A DNA stretch of 46,903 nucleotides, from contig WQZX01000017.1 of assembly GCA_009780515.1 (NCBI GenBank), positions 1 to 46,903 on the forward strand. Direction: 5' to 3'. This DNA is from Nocardioidaceae bacterium (GTDB lineage: Bacteria; Actinomycetota; Actinomycetes; Propionibacteriales; Nocardioidaceae). Below the pieces are notes generated by a model. That model did no database searches and had not been told where the DNA came from. It saw only the letters and a program-made list of their open reading frames with translations. Made by a program: the position numbers and the translations under genes. Below are positions 1-9,451 of the stretch, piece after piece. The stretch's first letter is position 1; each line of letters starts with the position of its first letter.

Positions 1-215
1 AGCGCCTCGCGTCCGGGGACCTCAGATTCCACCGACGCAACTGAGCGACACACCCCCGAGAAATCTTGTCGGCGCGCGACCCCAGGGAGCAGCCCAGCGG
101 CGCCCAAGCCCGACTGCAAGCCGCAACCAAGAACCGCGACCACCCCGACCCCACCCCAACGACAGAGGTCGACGCTGCGAGTCGCAACCACCCCGACCCA
201 CCCCGACGTCATCCG
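1..215. other. Non-coding low-complexity stretch at window edge
   Basis: I see no convincing gene here. The segment holds a degenerate direct repeat of a C-rich motif built on ACCACCCCGACCC, near 139-157 and 187-206. Overlapping ORFs on both strands have poor composition. It lies downstream of the small minus-strand gene that ends at 216. Confidence 0.5.
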
Positions 216-599
216 CTACCCAGCAGAGCCGGAGAAGTCGGCGTGCTCGCCCCACCGCGAGAGCAACTGGACACAGCGGTCGTGGGCGGCTCCGCGGTCG
301 TCGTACAGCTCGACCGCGACGACGCGATAGCGCGCCAGGGCACCGTCGGCCGTGTCCGCGCGATAGACGAGGAGCTTCCACCGAGGATCCCGCAGCCGAG
401 CGATCCGCTCGGCGACCGTGCCCACGGCCGGGTTGACCAGGTCGTCGAGCAACCCGCGACTCCTGCTGAGCGGAGCGGCCAAGGACGGCGACAGCGCCGC
501 CGGCAGCACGAGCAGCTGGTACCAGCGCCCGTCATGCTCGAAGGCACGACAGGGATGGTCCGGGTCGGGCCGGTGGAACGGCGGCACGTCGAAGACCAT
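216..599 (-). CDS. Uncharacterised 127-aa protein downstream of gatB
   Basis: I do not recognise a family. The 127-residue product is soluble, with no signal peptide or membrane segment. It has a coherent central part (DPRWKLLVYRA, RYRVVAVELYDD) that reads like an alternating beta/alpha domain. The ATG at 599 follows GCGAGGTAGCC, a usable ribosome binding site. It begins 34 bases after the gatB stop on the same strand, so it is probably the last gene of the gatCAB transcript. An overlapping plus-strand ORF was judged a shadow because its protein is dominated by Arg, Pro and Gly. Function unknown; that it is a real gene is likely but not certain. Confidence 0.6.
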   Translation of the reverse strand: MVFDVPPFHRPDPDHPCRAFEHDGRWYQLLVLPAALSPSLAAPLSRSRGLLDDLVNPAVGTVAERIARLRDPRWKLLVYRADTADGALARYRVVAVELYDDRGAAHDRCVQLLSRWGEHADFSGSAG

Positions 600-633
600 G
601 GCTACCTCGCTCTGGCCGAAGGCCTTCAGCAGG

Positions 634-2127
634 TCAGGCGAGCTTCTCCAGGATCAGCTCACGGACGCGACCTGCGTCGGCCTGGCCCCGCATCTCCTTC
701 ATCACCGCGCCGATGAGGGCGCCGGCGGCGGCGACCTTGCCGTCGCGGATCTTGTCGGCGACGTCGGGGTTGGTCTCGATGGCCTTGTCGACGGCGGCGG
801 AGAGGGCGCCGTCGTCGGAGACGACGGCGAGGCCACGGGCGGCGACGATCTCCTCGGGCGTGCCCTCGCCGGCGATCAGCCCGTCGAAGACCTGGCGGGC
901 GAGCTTGTCGTTGATCGTCTTGGCGTCGACCAGCCTCTGCACCCCGGCCACCTGCTCGGGCGTCACGCCGACCTCGGCCAGCTCCACACCGGCGTCGTTG
1001 GCGCGGCGGGCGAGATCGGAGAGCCACCACTTGCGGGCCGACTGCGGCGAGGCGCCTGCGGCCACGGTCTCCTCGACGAGCGAGAGGGCGCCGGCACCGA
1101 CGGTGTCGCGCATCTCGAGGTCGGAGAAGCCCCACTCCTCCTGCAGCCGGGCGCGCTTCGCGGTCGGGTTCTCCGGCAGCGTGCCGCGCAGCTCCTCGAC
1201 CCACTCGCGCGACGGCGCGACCGGCACGAGGTCGGGCTCGGGGAAGTAGCGGTAGTCCTCGGCGTCCGACTTCGGCCGACCCGACGAGGTGGTGCCGTCG
1301 GCCTCGTGGAAGTGCCGCGTCTCCTGCAGGATCGACCCGCCCGCGTCGAGCACAGCGGCGTGACGCGACATCTCGAACCGTACGGCGCGCTCGACCGAGC
1401 GCAGCGAGTTGACGTTCTTGGTCTCGGTGCGGGTGCCGAGCACCCCGGAGCCCTTCGGGGACAGCGAGAGGTTCACGTCCGCGCGGATCGAGCCCTGGTC
1501 CATCCGCGCGTCGGAGACCCCGAGGGCCACGATGAGGTCGCGGAGCTGGGCGACGTACGCACGGGCGACCAGCGGCGCCTTCTCCCCCGCGCCGAGGATC
1601 GGCTTGGTGACGATCTCGATCAGCGGGATCCCGGCGCGGTTGTAGTCGACCAGCGAGTGGTCGGCGCCCTGGATGCGGCCGGTCGCCCCACCGATGTGGG
1701 TGGACTTGCCGGTGTCCTCCTCCATGTGGGCGCGCTCGATCTCGACGCGGAAGGTCTCGCCCTCCACATCGACGTCGAGGTAGCCCTCGAAGCAGATCGG
1801 CTCGTCGTACTGCGAGGTCTGGAAGTTCTTCGGCATGTCCGGGTAGAAGTAGTTCTTCCGGGCGAACCGGCACCACTCCGCGATGTCGCAGTTGAGCGCG
1901 AGGCCGATGCGGATCGCGGCCTCGACGGCCTTCGCGTTGACGACCGGCATCGCGCCGGGCAGGCCCAGGCAGGTCGGGCAGACCTGCGTGTTCGGCTCGC
2001 CGCCGAACGTCGTCGGGCAGCCGCAGAACATCTTGGTGTTCGTGTTCAGCTCGACGTGGACCTCCAGGCCCAGCGCCGGGTCGTACGTCGCCACGACCTC
2101 GTCGAAGTCGATCAACGTGTCAGCCAT
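634..2127 (-). CDS. gatB: Asp-tRNA(Asn)/Glu-tRNA(Gln) amidotransferase subunit B
   Basis: GatB is the kinase-like, tRNA-binding subunit of the GatCAB amidotransferase. It activates the misacylated Glu-tRNA(Gln) or Asp-tRNA(Asn), which is then amidated with ammonia delivered from GatA. The 497-residue protein is of normal family length. It carries the N-terminal motif [10 protein letters not shown] at residues 20-29, a cysteine cluster (C35, C37, C50, C53) matching the GatB zinc site, and a C-terminal helical YqeY-like tail ending LILEKLA. I chose the ATG at 2127 because AAGGAGG lies just upstream, inside the end of gatA. A longer in-frame start at 2229 would lie wholly within gatA and reads as Arg-rich shadow sequence. 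It is third in the gatC-gatA-gatB operon. Confidence 0.97.
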   Translation of the reverse strand: MADTLIDFDEVVATYDPALGLEVHVELNTNTKMFCGCPTTFGGEPNTQVCPTCLGLPGAMPVVNAKAVEAAIRIGLALNCDIAEWCRFARKNYFYPDMPKNFQTSQYDEPICFEGYLDVDVEGETFRVEIERAHMEEDTGKSTHIGGATGRIQGADHSLVDYNRAGIPLIEIVTKPILGAGEKAPLVARAYVAQLRDLIVALGVSDARMDQGSIRADVNLSLSPKGSGVLGTRTETKNVNSLRSVERAVRFEMSRHAAVLDAGGSILQETRHFHEADGTTSSGRPKSDAEDYRYFPEPDLVPVAPSREWVEELRGTLPENPTAKRARLQEEWGFSDLEMRDTVGAGALSLVEETVAAGASPQSARKWWLSDLARRANDAGVELAEVGVTPEQVAGVQRLVDAKTINDKLARQVFDGLIAGEGTPEEIVAARGLAVVSDDGALSAAVDKAIETNPDVADKIRDGKVAAAGALIGAVMKEMRGQADAGRVRELILEKLA

Positions 2128-2128
2128 C

Positions 2129-3640
2129 TCAGGCCTCCTTCGAGGTGTACGACGACGGGCCGATCGGACCGCCCCACTTGTCCAGCAGCGCGGCCTCGAG
2201 CGCCGCACCGACGCGGTAGAGGCGCGCATCCTCGAGCACCGGCGCGAGGAACTGGATGCCGGTCGGCAGCCCGTCGGCCGACGAGACGCCCGACGGGATG
2301 GAGATGCCGGGCACGCCGGCCAGGTTCGCCGGGATGGTGGCGAGGTCCTGGAGGTACATTGCCAGCGGGTCGTCGGCCTTCTCGCCGATCGGCCACGCGG
2401 TCGAGGGCGCGGTCGGCGAGACGAGCACGTCGACGCTCTCGAACGCCCTCTTGAAGTCGTCGATGATCAGCGTGCGGATCTTCTGCGCCTGGCCGTAGTA
2501 GGCGTCGTAGTAGCCCGACGACAGCGCGTAGGTGCCGATGATGATGCGGCGCTTGACCTCGTCGCCGAAGCCGGCGTCGCGCGAGACGCGCATGACGTCC
2601 TCGGCGGACGGGGACCCCTCCGGCGTGACCCGCAGGCCGTAGCGCATGGCGTCGAACTTGGCGAGGTTCGAGGAGCACTCGGCCGGCAGGATCAGGTAGT
2701 ACGCCGCCATCGCGTGCACGAAGCTCGGCAGCGAGACCTCGACGACGTCGGCGCCGAGATCCTTCAGCACGGACACCGACTCGTCGAAGCGCTCGACGAC
2801 GTCGGCACTCCACGCGTCGCCCTGCAGCTCCTTCACGACACCCACGCGAAGGCCGGAGAGATCACCGGCGGCGCCCTCGCGAGCGGCCGCCACCAGGCCC
2901 TCGACCGGGTTCGGCACCGACGTGGAGTCCATCGGGTCGTGGCCGCCGATCAGCTCCTGCAGCAGCGCCGCGTCGAGCACCGTGCGGGTGCAGGGACCGA
3001 GCTGGTCGAGGGAGTTGGCCAGCGCGATCACGCCGTACCGAGACACCGAGCCGTACGTCGGCTTCACGCCGACCGTGCCGGTCATCGCGCCCGGCTGCCG
3101 GATGGACCCGCCTGTGTCCGAGCCGATCGCCAGCGGGGCCTGGAAGGCGGCGACCGCGGCGGCCGAGCCACCGCCGGAGCCGCCGGGGATCCGGTCGAGG
3201 TTCCACGGGTTGCGCACCGCGCCGTACGCGCTGTTCTCGTTGGACGAGCCCATCGCGAACTCGTCCATGTTGGTCTTGCCGAGGATCGGCAGGCCGGCGG
3301 CCTTGATCCGGGCGGTCACCGTGCCGTCGTACGGCGGGATCCAGCCCTCCAGGATCTTCGAGCCGGCCGTCGTCGGGAGACCCTCGGTGGCCAGCACGTC
3401 CTTGATCGCGATCGGTACGCCGTCGAGCTCGTGCAGCGGCTCACCGGCTGCCCGACGGGCGTCCGAGGCCGCGGCCTGCTCCAGGGCGCCGGAGGCGTCG
3501 ACGTGCAGGAAGGCGTTGAGGTCGCCGTTCGTGGCCGCGATCTGGTCGAGGTGGGCCTGCACGAGCTCGACCGACGTGACCTCGCCGCTCGCGAGCGCGG
3601 CGGCCTGCTCGGCCGCGGTCCGCTCGATCCAGGCGCTCAC
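2129..3640 (-). CDS. gatA: Asp-tRNA(Asn)/Glu-tRNA(Gln) amidotransferase subunit A
   Basis: GatA is the glutaminase subunit of GatCAB. It hydrolyses glutamine and channels ammonia to GatB. The 503-residue protein shows the amidase-signature catalytic triad: K80 (PIAIKD), the cis-Ser S155 in the Gly/Ser loop, and the nucleophile S179 in [10 protein letters not shown]. Length matches the family. The start is a GTG that overlaps the gatC stop by four bases (GTGA), and its own stop is one base from the gatB start, so translation of all three subunits is probably coupled. Cytoplasmic. Confidence 0.97.
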   Translation of the reverse strand: MSAWIERTAAEQAAALASGEVTSVELVQAHLDQIAATNGDLNAFLHVDASGALEQAAASDARRAAGEPLHELDGVPIAIKDVLATEGLPTTAGSKILEGWIPPYDGTVTARIKAAGLPILGKTNMDEFAMGSSNENSAYGAVRNPWNLDRIPGGSGGGSAAAVAAFQAPLAIGSDTGGSIRQPGAMTGTVGVKPTYGSVSRYGVIALANSLDQLGPCTRTVLDAALLQELIGGHDPMDSTSVPNPVEGLVAAAREGAAGDLSGLRVGVVKELQGDAWSADVVERFDESVSVLKDLGADVVEVSLPSFVHAMAAYYLILPAECSSNLAKFDAMRYGLRVTPEGSPSAEDVMRVSRDAGFGDEVKRRIIIGTYALSSGYYDAYYGQAQKIRTLIIDDFKRAFESVDVLVSPTAPSTAWPIGEKADDPLAMYLQDLATIPANLAGVPGISIPSGVSSADGLPTGIQFLAPVLEDARLYRVGAALEAALLDKWGGPIGPSSYTSKEA

Positions 3641-3936
3641 TGCTCGTCCCCCAGGATCCGCGGGACGGAGAACTTGTCGTCCTCGGCCTCGGGCGCGCCC
3701 GACAGCGCCTGCTCGGGCGTCAGGCTGGGCCGTACGACGTCCTCGCGGAACACGTTCGTCATCGGGATCGGGTGCGAGGTCGGCACGACGTCGTCACCGG
3801 CGACCCCCTGGATCGACGCGACCGACTCGAGGATCACGTTCAGCTGGGGCGCCAGGTGGTCGAGCTCGGCATCGGACAGATCGATCCGGGCGAGGTCGGC
3901 CAGGTGGCGCACCTCGTCGCGCGAGAGTTCGGGCAT
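3637..3936 (-). CDS. gatC: Asp-tRNA(Asn)/Glu-tRNA(Gln) amidotransferase subunit C
   Basis: GatC is the small subunit that wraps around and stabilises the GatA-GatB interface. The 99-residue protein has the family pattern: an N-terminal helix with [15 protein letters not shown], and a C-terminal [11 protein letters not shown] segment. It is the first gene of the gatCAB operon. No normal Shine-Dalgarno is placed for the ATG at 3936. Instead TAGGAT lies exactly six bases upstream, so the message may be leaderless. The gene is divergent from the DinB-family gene at 4000. Confidence 0.95.
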   Translation of the reverse strand: MPELSRDEVRHLADLARIDLSDAELDHLAPQLNVILESVASIQGVAGDDVVPTSHPIPMTNVFREDVVRPSLTPEQALSGAPEAEDDKFSVPRILGDEQ

Positions 3937-3942
3937 GACCTC

Positions 3943-3948
3943 ATCCTA
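3943..3948 (-). promoter_or_regulatory. Probable -10 box for leaderless gatCAB transcript
   Basis: On the minus strand this reads TAGGAT, six bases before the gatC ATG, which would put the transcription start on or beside the A of the start codon. The same arrangement recurs at other genes in the window. Confidence 0.45.
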
Positions 3949-3987
3949 GGGAGCCGATTTCCGATGGCTCGAACCGGCAAGACCGCC

Positions 3988-3993
3988 TAGCCT
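3988..3993 (+). promoter_or_regulatory. Probable -10 box for leaderless DinB-family gene
   Basis: TAGCCT followed by six bases and the ATG at 4000, with no Shine-Dalgarno between them. A weak -35 candidate (TGGCTC, 3965-3970) sits 17 bases upstream. Confidence 0.45.
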
Positions 3994-3999
3994 CCGAGC

Positions 4000-4488
4000 A
4001 TGTCCGACCACGACGACACGTTCCGAACCGCAGCCGACCGTCCCGCGCTGGAGAAGATGCTCGACTGGCAACGGGGCGAGATCGTGGGGCTGCTCGACGG
4101 GCTCACCGAGGAGCAGGCGCGCCGACGGCTGGTGCCGTCGCTGACAACCCTCCTCGGGCTGGTCAAGCACGCCACGTTCGTCGAGCGGGTGTGGTTCCAC
4201 AGCCGGGTGGCGGGCCGGTCCCGCGAGGAGGTCGGGCTCCCCGGCACCGTCGACGAGAGCTTCACGCTGACCGACGACGACACCATCGCGACGATCACCG
4301 CCGAGTTCGAGGCCGCCTGCGCGCGCTCCCGGGAGATCGCCGCCGAGCACCCCGATCTCGCCGAGCGGTTCCCGTGGCGCGACGGCCCGGTCTCGCTGCG
4401 CTTCGTCTACGCGCACATGGCCCAGGAGTACGCCCGGCACGCCGGGCACGGCGACATCCTGCGCGAGCAGATCCTCGCGGCCGGCTGA
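4000..4488 (+). CDS. DinB superfamily protein (DUF664 type)
   Basis: A 162-residue protein of the DinB/DUF664 four-helix-bundle superfamily. In actinobacteria some members are mycothiol-dependent transferases or detoxifying enzymes. It contains the histidine of helix 2 (LVKHATFVE, H57) and the C-terminal helix AHMAQEYARHAGH, whose H139, H147 and H150 are the likely remaining metal ligands. No signal peptide is present. It is divergent from gatC, and the three secreted paralogues downstream follow on the same strand after 158 bases. The family call is strong. The substrate cannot be read from the sequence, and mycothiol dependence is only an inference from the family. Confidence 0.85.
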   Translation: MSDHDDTFRTAADRPALEKMLDWQRGEIVGLLDGLTEEQARRRLVPSLTTLLGLVKHATFVERVWFHSRVAGRSREEVGLPGTVDESFTLTDDDTIATITAEFEAACARSREIAAEHPDLAERFPWRDGPVSLRFVYAHMAQEYARHAGHGDILREQILAAG

Positions 4489-4646
4489 GCGCGGTCGCTT
4501 GGCAAAGGCTTGACCGTTCCGCCACGCGGAGGTCGCGCCTGTGGTGATGATGAGTCAGACCCGAGCGGTCCACGTCATGCGTCCTGATCGGGCGGGCGCC
4601 GAGCGTGAGCTCCCGACCTCATCACCAGAACCAACGTGGGGACATC

Positions 4647-5411
4647 ATGACCCGAACCTCCTCACGGCGGCTGCGCAGCGCGCTGGTCGTCGTCTCCCTC
4701 ACCGCAGCGACGACCGGCACCGCCACCGCGGTCACCGGCCCGGCGAACGCCGTCAGCAACGTGTGCCCGACCGCCACGACCTTGACGATCAACGGCAAGA
4801 CCTCCAACCAGGCCGTGCAGTACGGCGCCACCGTCACCCTCGGCGCCAGCGTGGCGCTCGGCACCTGCCAGTTCGCCGACGGCGTACCGACCTCGATCAC
4901 GGTCGGCACCCTGGAGATCGACCGCATCACCGACGGCGACCTGACGGTCGTCAAGAAGATCGGCGTCTCCTCCGGCAGCTCCAGCATCTCGATCTCCGGC
5001 AAGAACCTCGTGCCGGCCCTGTCGGAGTACAAGGCCGTCTACCTCGGCAACTCCGACGACCACTCGGGCGACACCTACGAGAGCTCGCAGGACGTCCGCT
5101 ACGCCGGTCCCTACCGCACCTGGCAGCGGAGCTCGGCGTCGCGCTGGGTCAAGGGCGGGTTCCACGGCGTCTACAAGATCAACCCGTCGGTCAGCATCAA
5201 GGGCCTCAAGGTGCAGCTCCAGCGCCGTACGACGTCCGGCTGGACCACCTTCGCGCAGCCCCGGGTTAGCTCGGCCGGCCTGCTGACCTACACGTTCAAG
5301 GCCGGCGTCACCCGGGTGATGCTCCCGTTGGCACGCGGGTTCATCGCCAGCGAGTGGAAGGTGCAGGTCATCATCCGGCGCGGCCGGCAGGCGATGCGCC
5401 AGGTGCGCTGA
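4647..5411 (+). CDS. Secreted Ig-like protein, paralogue 1 of 3
   Basis: A 254-residue exported protein of unknown function. It has a Sec-type signal peptide (basic RRLR, hydrophobic stretch, Ala-x-Ala near residue 36). Next comes an N-terminal Ig-like beta domain with two cysteines (SNVCP and LGTCQ) and the end motif AVYLGNSDDHSGDTYESS. A C-terminal beta-rich domain follows, marked by SIKGLKVQLQRR and the end motif LPLARGFIASEW. The ATG at 4647 follows GTGGGGA at a good distance; the longer in-frame start at 4605 adds residues before the signal peptide and is rejected. It heads a tandem array of three paralogues of almost equal length. No LPXTG, lipobox or C-terminal membrane segment was seen, so it is probably released. 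Confidence 0.85.
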   Translation: MTRTSSRRLRSALVVVSLTAATTGTATAVTGPANAVSNVCPTATTLTINGKTSNQAVQYGATVTLGASVALGTCQFADGVPTSITVGTLEIDRITDGDLTVVKKIGVSSGSSSISISGKNLVPALSEYKAVYLGNSDDHSGDTYESSQDVRYAGPYRTWQRSSASRWVKGGFHGVYKINPSVSIKGLKVQLQRRTTSGWTTFAQPRVSSAGLLTYTFKAGVTRVMLPLARGFIASEWKVQVIIRRGRQAMRQVR

Positions 5412-5444
5412 CCGCGCCCCGCTCCACCCCCTCGGAGCCGGGCG

Positions 5445-5471
5445 GGTTTGGCCGGAGCCCGGGCGGGCTAT
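5445..5471 (+). promoter_or_regulatory. Sigma-F/sigma-B-like promoter of secreted paralogue 2
   Basis: GGTTT (5445-5449), 16 bases, GGCTAT (5466-5471). This resembles the actinobacterial general-stress sigma consensus GGTTT-N15-17-GGGTAT. The same boxes with identical 16-base spacing precede paralogue 3. It would give a 5' leader of about 40 bases. Confidence 0.5.
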
Positions 5472-5515
5472 CCAACCCCACGATGCCGAATCATCCGATC
5501 ATCTGTGGGGGACGC

Positions 5516-6274
5516 ATGAACCGACCCGTCGTACGCCGCCTGCGCTCCGCGCTGGTGGCCCTCGCGCTCACCGCCGCGGGCACCGGCACGGCGGTCGCCG
5601 TCGGGCCGGCACACGCCGCAGCCGCGACCTGCACCGACTCGCTGACCCTCACCGCGAACGGCCGCAGCACGGGCGTCTCGGTCGCCTACGGCACCTACGT
5701 GTCCGTCCATGTCGACGTCGTCGCGCACTGCACCGGCGGGAGCCTCGCCCCCGGCGCACCGCTCGGCGGCACCACCACGCTGTGGAGGTCCTTCGACGCC
5801 GGCGACACCTGGACCAAGGCGAAGACCGCCTCGAGCGCCGACCGCGGCCACGTCTCCATCCACGGCACCCACGTCGTGCGGCGGACCACCTGGTTCTACG
5901 CGTCGTACTCCGGCGGCACCGACTCCTCCGGCGACACCTTCGCCGCCGCGCCGTCCAGGAGCGTGGGCGTCGGGATCTACCGCACCACCAGGATGGTGTC
6001 CTACCGCAGCATCCGCGGAGGCACCCGTTCGACGTACAAGGTCGGGCCGGCGGCGAGCATCCGGGGCCTCGAGGTCGTCTTCCAGCGCCGCGCGGGCAGC
6101 CGCTGGCGCGCGGACAAGAAGATCAGGGCCGGCTCCGCGGGCATCGTCGTCGGCACCTTCGCGATCGGCCGCTACCGCATGCACCTGCCCGCCGCCCGCG
6201 GCATGCTCGGCTCCTACGCCACCTTCAGCGTCACGCGCCACCGGCCCGCGCACGACCGGGTCGCGCTGCGCTGA
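5516..6274 (+). CDS. Secreted Ig-like protein, paralogue 2 of 3
   Basis: A 252-residue secreted paralogue. The signal peptide, starting MNRPVVRRLRSALVAL, is nearly identical to that of paralogue 3 at protein and DNA level. The mature part again has an Ig-like domain with a cysteine pair (AATCTDS, VAHCTGG), a YGTYVSV strand and ASYSGGTDSSGDTF. The C-terminal domain contains SIRGLEVVFQRR and LPAARGMLGSY. The ATG at 5516 follows TGTGGGGGA, a clear ribosome binding site; the upstream in-frame start would overlap paralogue 1. Function unknown. Both beta domains point to binding or structural roles outside the cell, which is an inference from fold-like features only. Confidence 0.85.
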   Translation: MNRPVVRRLRSALVALALTAAGTGTAVAVGPAHAAAATCTDSLTLTANGRSTGVSVAYGTYVSVHVDVVAHCTGGSLAPGAPLGGTTTLWRSFDAGDTWTKAKTASSADRGHVSIHGTHVVRRTTWFYASYSGGTDSSGDTFAAAPSRSVGVGIYRTTRMVSYRSIRGGTRSTYKVGPAASIRGLEVVFQRRAGSRWRADKKIRAGSAGIVVGTFAIGRYRMHLPAARGMLGSYATFSVTRHRPAHDRVALR

Positions 6275-6324
6275 GACGGACGGGGCGTGACCGATCGCCC
6301 TGACTAACGTTGCATCGGTCAACG

Positions 6325-6351
6325 GGTTTGGTCCGGGTCCAAGCCGGTTAT
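6325..6351 (+). promoter_or_regulatory. Sigma-F/sigma-B-like promoter of secreted paralogue 3
   Basis: GGTTT (6325-6329), 16 bases, GGTTAT (6346-6351). It differs from the paralogue 2 boxes at a single position and has the same spacing. Leader to the ATG at 6404 would be about 45 bases. Confidence 0.5.
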
Positions 6352-6403
6352 GTACTGCTTCGCTGCGCCGACTCCAACCACCTCTTCGACTGGGAGATCC
6401 CCG

Positions 6404-7168
6404 ATGAACCGACCCTCCGTACGCCGCCTGCGATCCGCACTGGTGGCCCTCAGCCTCACGGCCGCGACCGCGGGCACCGCCGTCGCCGTCGCCGGACCGG
6501 CGACCGCTGCCAACGTGAGCTGCACGACGAGCACGACCCTGACGGTGAACAGCAAGGCCACGACCCCCCAGATCGTCTCGTTCGGGACCTACCTCGACGT
6601 CCAGGCGAGCGTCAGCGCGAGCTGCACCGGCGGCTCGCCCAACTACGTCGAGGCCGGCACGCTCTGGCTGCAGAAGCGGACCTCGAGCACCGGCGCCTGG
6701 ACCACGATCGCCAAGGAGACCGGCTTCAACGCCGAGAGCGCGTCGAAGTACGGCACCAACGTCGCGACGAGGACCACCCAGTTCCGGGCCGTCTACTACG
6801 GCGGCGCGTACAACAACGGTGCGGGCAGCGACACCTTCGCCAACTCCAGCTCCAAGTACATCCTGGTCGGCATGATCCGAGCCAGCAAGGATCTCGCGTG
6901 GCACAGCGTCCGTGGCGGCATCCACGGCTCGTTCAAGTTCTCCCCCGCCGCCAGCATCAAGGGCCTGAAGGCCGAGGTGGAGCACAAGAGCGGCACCCAC
7001 TGGAAGATCCTCCGCAAGGTCAAGGCCAACTCCAAGGGCATCGTCACGACCACCCTCCCGCTCGGCAAGAACCGCATCGTGGTTCCCACTGCGCGAGGCT
7101 TCGTCGGGTCCTACCACACGGTGTCGGTGACCCGGGCGCGCGCGACGCACCGGGCCGTCGTCCGCTGA
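6404..7168 (+). CDS. Secreted Ig-like protein, paralogue 3 of 3
   Basis: A 254-residue secreted paralogue with the shared signal peptide (MNRPSVRRLRSALVAL). It has an Ig-like domain with cysteines in NVSCTTS and SASCTGG, the motif AVYYGGAYNNGAGSDTF, and the C-terminal domain with SIKGLKAEVEHK and PTARGFVGSY. The ATG at 6404 follows GGGAGA. The stop codon lies inside the first unit of a 9-bp tandem repeat, and a strong hairpin follows. The conserved cysteine pair in all three copies suggests a disulfide in the Ig-like domain. No anchor signal was seen. Function unknown. Confidence 0.85.
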   Translation: MNRPSVRRLRSALVALSLTAATAGTAVAVAGPATAANVSCTTSTTLTVNSKATTPQIVSFGTYLDVQASVSASCTGGSPNYVEAGTLWLQKRTSSTGAWTTIAKETGFNAESASKYGTNVATRTTQFRAVYYGGAYNNGAGSDTFANSSSKYILVGMIRASKDLAWHSVRGGIHGSFKFSPAASIKGLKAEVEHKSGTHWKILRKVKANSKGIVTTTLPLGKNRIVVPTARGFVGSYHTVSVTRARATHRAVVR

Positions 7169-7206
7169 CTCCGCTGACTCCGCTGACTCCGCTGACTCCG
7201 CCGACT
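7162..7206 (+). repeat. 9-bp tandem repeat, CCGCTGACT x4 plus one variant
   Basis: Four perfect CCGCTGACT units (7162-7197) and a fifth with one change (CCGCCGACT, 7198-7206). The first unit contains the TGA stop of paralogue 3, and every further unit repeats TGA in the same frame, so copy-number change would not alter the protein. Confidence 0.9.
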
Positions 7207-7225
7207 GAATAGCAAGCACCACCAC

Positions 7226-7252
7226 TGAGCCCCGGGTCCACGGACCCGGGGC

Positions 7253-7255
<3 letters not shown>
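7226..7255. terminator. Bidirectional terminator hairpin between paralogue 3 and ligA
   Basis: A perfect inverted repeat, TGAGCCCCGGGT on the left arm and its complement on the right, lying between convergent genes. The ligA stop codon is inside the right arm. There is no U-tract, as is common in high-GC actinobacteria. Confidence 0.75.

Positions 7256-9451
<2,196 letters not shown>

Noticed and set aside
66..716. Plus-strand ORF opposite the small gene at 216-599
   Set aside because: Its protein is Arg/Pro/Gly-rich without a ribosome binding site and runs into gatB on the other strand.
4647..6530. Tat signal peptides suggested by RR in the secreted paralogues
   Set aside because: RRLR lacks the (S/T)RRxFLK pattern and the hydrophobic core is typical of Sec signals.
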